A DNA stretch of 25,245 nucleotides. Source: a virus. The position numbers and the translations under genes are program-made. Location of the stretch: IMG/VR virus record IMGVR_UViG_3300017987_001920, positions 1 to 25,245 of that record; one strand, written 5' to 3'. The number at the start of each line of letters is the position of its first letter. Position 1 is the first letter of the stretch. Below, piece by piece: positions 22,193-25,245 of this stretch. The notes beneath the pieces were generated by a model. That model made no database searches, was not told the origin of the DNA, and saw nothing but the letters and a program-made list of their open reading frames with translations.

Positions 22193-23674
22193 ATGGGTAA
22201 GATTAATGAGTATCAGCGAAAACAATTAGTATCGAGTGCGGTAGGAACCGCGCCTGTAGATCGTTCAGGACAGGTGATAGGGGGAGCAATAAATCAGTTA
22301 GGCTCTACTATTACTGCGGAAGCCCGAAGACGGGATACCTATGATACTATACAGGCTAATTCCGCAGTTATGGAGTTTGGTTTGGCTTTTCAGCGTTTGA
22401 GTTCCGCGGAACAAGCGCGTATGTCAGCTAATCCCGCCGGATACGCCGATAAGATAATGGAAGATGGTACTGAACTTGTTAATACTTTTTCTGAGAATAT
22501 TCAAGACGAAGGTGTTCGTGAAAAGTTTTTGGAAAGTGCTAATACTATTTTACGTGCCGGAGTTTTTCAGGCTGAAAAATGGGCTGAGCAGAAAAAAGTT
22601 TTGAATGTAAAAGCGTCCGCTGAGAAATCGATCAGTATGGGAACTATAATGACCGGTCAAGCTAACGGGGTGGAACAGCTTAAACAGAGCATAGCAACAG
22701 TTAAAGAAATGGCGCTTACTGAAGTACCTCCGGAGATCATGTCGACCAAAGACGCGGAAGAATATATCTCTAAAAATATGGGAGGAGTGCTTGATACTTA
22801 TTTTGTTAATCAGGCGTACGATAATCCGGAACAACTTGAGCAAGATCTTCTGGCGGGTAAGTATGATGATGTTGAATATTTCACTCAAGAAATGAAAGAT
22901 AAATATGTTAAAGCGGCGAGAGCCCGGGTAAAACAGGTAGACTCTGAAGTTAAGGCCGCTCAGACAGAAAACTTTGGTCAGCTATCTCTTCAGTTTATGG
23001 AGGGTAATCTATCTCTTGCGCAGGTTGACGCGGCCTGGGCCGCGCGAGATACAAACCCCATGCAAAGTATTACAACTGGACAAAAAGGAAGACTTTATGA
23101 TGGTATTATAAAACGTATGGATCGTGAAGCAGGAAAGATAAAATCAGCTCATCCTAATGCGGCGCAGTATATAGATCTTGTTTATCGAACTTTTGATAAT
23201 AGAGTGGATCAGGCCCAGGCATTAGAAAAAGTTATTGACGTATGGGCTGATGACGAAGCGTCTCCGGATGAACTTAAATTTTTATCTAACCTTAAAGCCA
23301 ATCTTCAAGAGGTACATACCGCTCAGAAAGCGGATGGATGGTTTAAGGGAGTACAGACTATAAGTAATAAAGTATATAGAATGTGGTCGGATCTTAAACA
23401 TGGGTCATCTAAAGAAGCGGATTATTTACGAGACCTTGTGCTTCAGGCTCAAACAGGAATACCGGCGGAAGTTGCGACTAAAAATGTTGTGGATAAAATG
23501 AACCGAGATAAAGTTCTTGACGATAATCCGAATCTTATCACTTACGAAGATCCGGTAATGGCGTCTTATGAGCAACAGGCATACAATCAGCTGAAAGCCA
23601 ATGGGTATAAGGTAGATGATAAAAGAGTAAAAGCGTTGGCAGAAGCGCTAAGGAATGCAGATGGCAGAAAATAA
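22193..23674 (+). CDS. Large internal virion protein, T7 gp15-like position
   Basis: 493 residues, almost entirely helical by composition (many Ala, Glu, Lys, Gln: INQLGSTITAEARRRDTYDT, SSAEQARMSANPAGYADKIM, AEKWAEQKKVLNVKASAEKS). Regions with heptad-like spacing suggest coiled coils. Its size, order after the small hydrophobic protein and before an even larger one match the internal core (ejection) proteins gp15 of T7-like phages, which enter the host periplasm with the DNA. No enzyme motif seen. Start AAAGGGGTAAAATG; overlaps the next gene by 14 nt. Confidence 0.78.
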   Translation: MGKINEYQRKQLVSSAVGTAPVDRSGQVIGGAINQLGSTITAEARRRDTYDTIQANSAVMEFGLAFQRLSSAEQARMSANPAGYADKIMEDGTELVNTFSENIQDEGVREKFLESANTILRAGVFQAEKWAEQKKVLNVKASAEKSISMGTIMTGQANGVEQLKQSIATVKEMALTEVPPEIMSTKDAEEYISKNMGGVLDTYFVNQAYDNPEQLEQDLLAGKYDDVEYFTQEMKDKYVKAARARVKQVDSEVKAAQTENFGQLSLQFMEGNLSLAQVDAAWAARDTNPMQSITTGQKGRLYDGIIKRMDREAGKIKSAHPNAAQYIDLVYRTFDNRVDQAQALEKVIDVWADDEASPDELKFLSNLKANLQEVHTAQKADGWFKGVQTISNKVYRMWSDLKHGSSKEADYLRDLVLQAQTGIPAEVATKNVVDKMNRDKVLDDNPNLITYEDPVMASYEQQAYNQLKANGYKVDDKRVKALAEALRNADGRK

Positions 23675-25245
23675 TGTAGATCTCTTAGAAATGTTTGGCC
23701 CTCCGGATAACGGAACGGTTACACAAAATGAAGACGGTACAGAAACCGTCTCCAATGTAATTACGTCTACGCCGGATCAGGTAGATCTGGGTGCGATGTT
23801 TGGGGAGCCAGACGCACTTCCGGAAGGATCTATATTATCTGATATTCCTGAATTAAGGGCCGCTCCTAATTATGGAAAACGGGCAGATGGTACGAATAAA
23901 GGCCGTGGATTTTTAGGTGAGTTAAAAACTTCGGATGGGAAAGTGGCTACGGAACTATCTATAGGGGTTGAGTTCGATGGAAAACCGGAACGAGAGATCC
24001 CATTATTAGTTCCTACGTTGACTCAAGATGAAGTGGACAGTCTTTTGGCCGGGAATGCCCCATCTGACGATATTATAATGAAAGCTGTTACTCATGCGCG
24101 GGGTCGTATAGCGGAAGGTAAATCTGTTTTTGCTGAAAATGAAATGCCAGTTTCAAACTTAGAAGCGTTTCAAAAACGTGTTGAAATGTTCACTGATGAT
24201 CTTATGGTTGGGGTATATGGGAGAGATCAACTTCAGGAATTTCAGGAGAGCGCAAAGAAAATAGATTTTTTTATGAGTCGAGCACCGAGGATCGCTTTAA
24301 TGTATGTAGCACCTTTATATGCAGTGGCATATGAAGCTCTTGACCAGGGAAAAAATGTTTTGGTTAGTCAGCTAAAAGGGGAGAAATATGATCCTCTGGA
24401 AAGAAGGATATTATCTGAACTGTTGCCAGATAGCGTACCAGGACCGGTAAAAATTCTTTCGAGTTTGGGAGAGACTCTTGTAGATATTGCATTGGTAGGC
24501 GGTGCTATGAATGCGGCTAAGCAGGGAACATTAGGCTCGGCTGTGAAAGAGATAGTAATTAAAATGCAAAGACAAGGGATTGATATATCTAAAGGACGTA
24601 TTCCAACAAAACAAGAGATTGCTCAGGCGGCCAAAGGTACTACTTTAGAGAAGACAATAAAAGCCTGGTGGCGCGCGAAAAAAATCGATCTTGGTAAGTT
24701 GATGAAAAAACAGATAAAAGGTCCTCAAACAATTAAAGGCCCAGTTAATAATAGTGACATAGAAATTCTTACACCATTACCAAAAGATATAGCTCCTCAG
24801 ATTGTTCGAGACGCAACTGGAAAAGCTATTGTCTTGAGTGGGGAGGCTATAGATAAGGCAGTAAAGATAGCGGCTCAGGGAGATAATTTAGATGAAGCGA
24901 TCGCTAAGATAGCTCCTGTTTCTAAAGAAGAAGTTACTGTCTCTCCGGAAGACGAAAAAATGTATTTGAAAGAAATACGAACTGAAATTTCTGATGGAGA
25001 GCCTGGGTATCGAATGCCTGTTGAGAACGGAGTATGGATGAGTGTGGGCTCTACGTATCCTGAATATTTTAAAAACAAAGGATATACCAAATCTTTTGCT
25101 CTTAATGCTATCGATAAATATTTGAATGGAGACGCTTTGGGGTCTCGTCAAGAAGAATTTATTAATGATATGAAAGAGGCCATACCAGATAAGGCTGTTC
25201 GAGATCTTCAATTTGAAAGAGAAGATCAGGCTTTGGCCAAAGCTC
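23661..25245 (+). CDS. Very large internal virion protein, T7 gp16-like, N-terminal part (cut by window edge)
   Basis: 528 codons open to the right edge. The ATG at 23661 is chosen because AAGGA stands six nt before it; an ATG six nt upstream (23655) is the alternative. Early residues repeat a motif (VDLLEMFGPPD and VDLGAMFGEPD). The segment NYGKRADGTNKGRGFLGELK, then SIGVEFDGKPEREIPLLVPT with LTQDEVDSLL, is a domain I know from many phage virion proteins. Later it has SRAPRIALMYVAPLYAVAYE, a hydrophobic helix, and ALVGGAMNAAKQGTLG. The C-terminal part is missing. Ejection-protein role is inferred from order and length. Confidence 0.85.
   Translation, partial: MAENNVDLLEMFGPPDNGTVTQNEDGTETVSNVITSTPDQVDLGAMFGEPDALPEGSILSDIPELRAAPNYGKRADGTNKGRGFLGELKTSDGKVATELSIGVEFDGKPEREIPLLVPTLTQDEVDSLLAGNAPSDDIIMKAVTHARGRIAEGKSVFAENEMPVSNLEAFQKRVEMFTDDLMVGVYGRDQLQEFQESAKKIDFFMSRAPRIALMYVAPLYAVAYEALDQGKNVLVSQLKGEKYDPLERRILSELLPDSVPGPVKILSSLGETLVDIALVGGAMNAAKQGTLGSAVKEIVIKMQRQGIDISKGRIPTKQEIAQAAKGTTLEKTIKAWWRAKKIDLGKLMKKQIKGPQTIKGPVNNSDIEILTPLPKDIAPQIVRDATGKAIVLSGEAIDKAVKIAAQGDNLDEAIAKIAPVSKEEVTVSPEDEKMYLKEIRTEISDGEPGYRMPVENGVWMSVGSTYPEYFKNKGYTKSFALNAIDKYLNGDALGSRQEEFINDMKEAIPDKAVRDLQFEREDQALAKA

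Overview
The window is part of a tailed double-stranded DNA phage genome with a T7-like (podovirus) structural module. Evidence for this is the order terminase, portal, scaffold, major capsid, two tail tubular proteins and internal virion (ejection) proteins. No host flank, integrase or rRNA is visible, so I cannot say whether it is a free phage or a prophage, or name the host. The near-consensus sigma70-type promoters and strong AGGAGG ribosome binding sites show that the host is a bacterium. No phage RNA polymerase gene is seen in this window.

Layout. Positions 1-7825 are read leftwards (minus strand). One near-perfect promoter (7798-7825) starts a run of small Cys-rich or uncharacterised genes. 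A second (5094-5122) starts a run with a secreted lysozyme-like protein, small proteins, an RtcB RNA ligase, a structured intergenic RNA, a tRNA-Pro(UGG), a GIY-YIG protein, a J-domain protein, a dehydrogenase/acyltransferase fusion, a helix-turn-helix protein and the N-terminal part of a prim-pol replication enzyme that runs off the left edge. Positions 7826-8463 are a gene-free divergent control region full of inverted and direct repeats. From 8464 rightwards (plus strand) the late genes follow. They have a promoter at 8464-8492 and a second one (15364-15392) directly in front of the capsid gene, and they end in a partial internal virion protein that runs off the right edge.

The main discovery is a set of self-cleaving RNAs in the leftward early operon. 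Three complete type II hammerhead ribozymes (5429-5491, 6679-6733, 7121-7177) and a fourth, degenerate one (6040-6134) each sit between a stop codon and the ribosome binding site of the next gene. The core (CTGATGA, GAAA, cleavage triplet GTC) is conserved while the stems change with compensatory pairs. Cleavage would cut the polycistronic message into units of about 440-640 nt with 5'-OH and 2',3'-cyclic phosphate ends. The same phage encodes RtcB, whose known substrates are exactly those ends. Monomer circularisation or controlled rejoining of phage mRNAs is therefore a testable hypothesis.

Other points of interest are the 8-bp-stem-closed RNA between rtcB and the tRNA, a perfect 24-bp inverted repeat in the divergent region, collagen-like Gly-X-Thr tracts in two late genes, and several 38-57 residue genes tied to neighbours by short overlaps.
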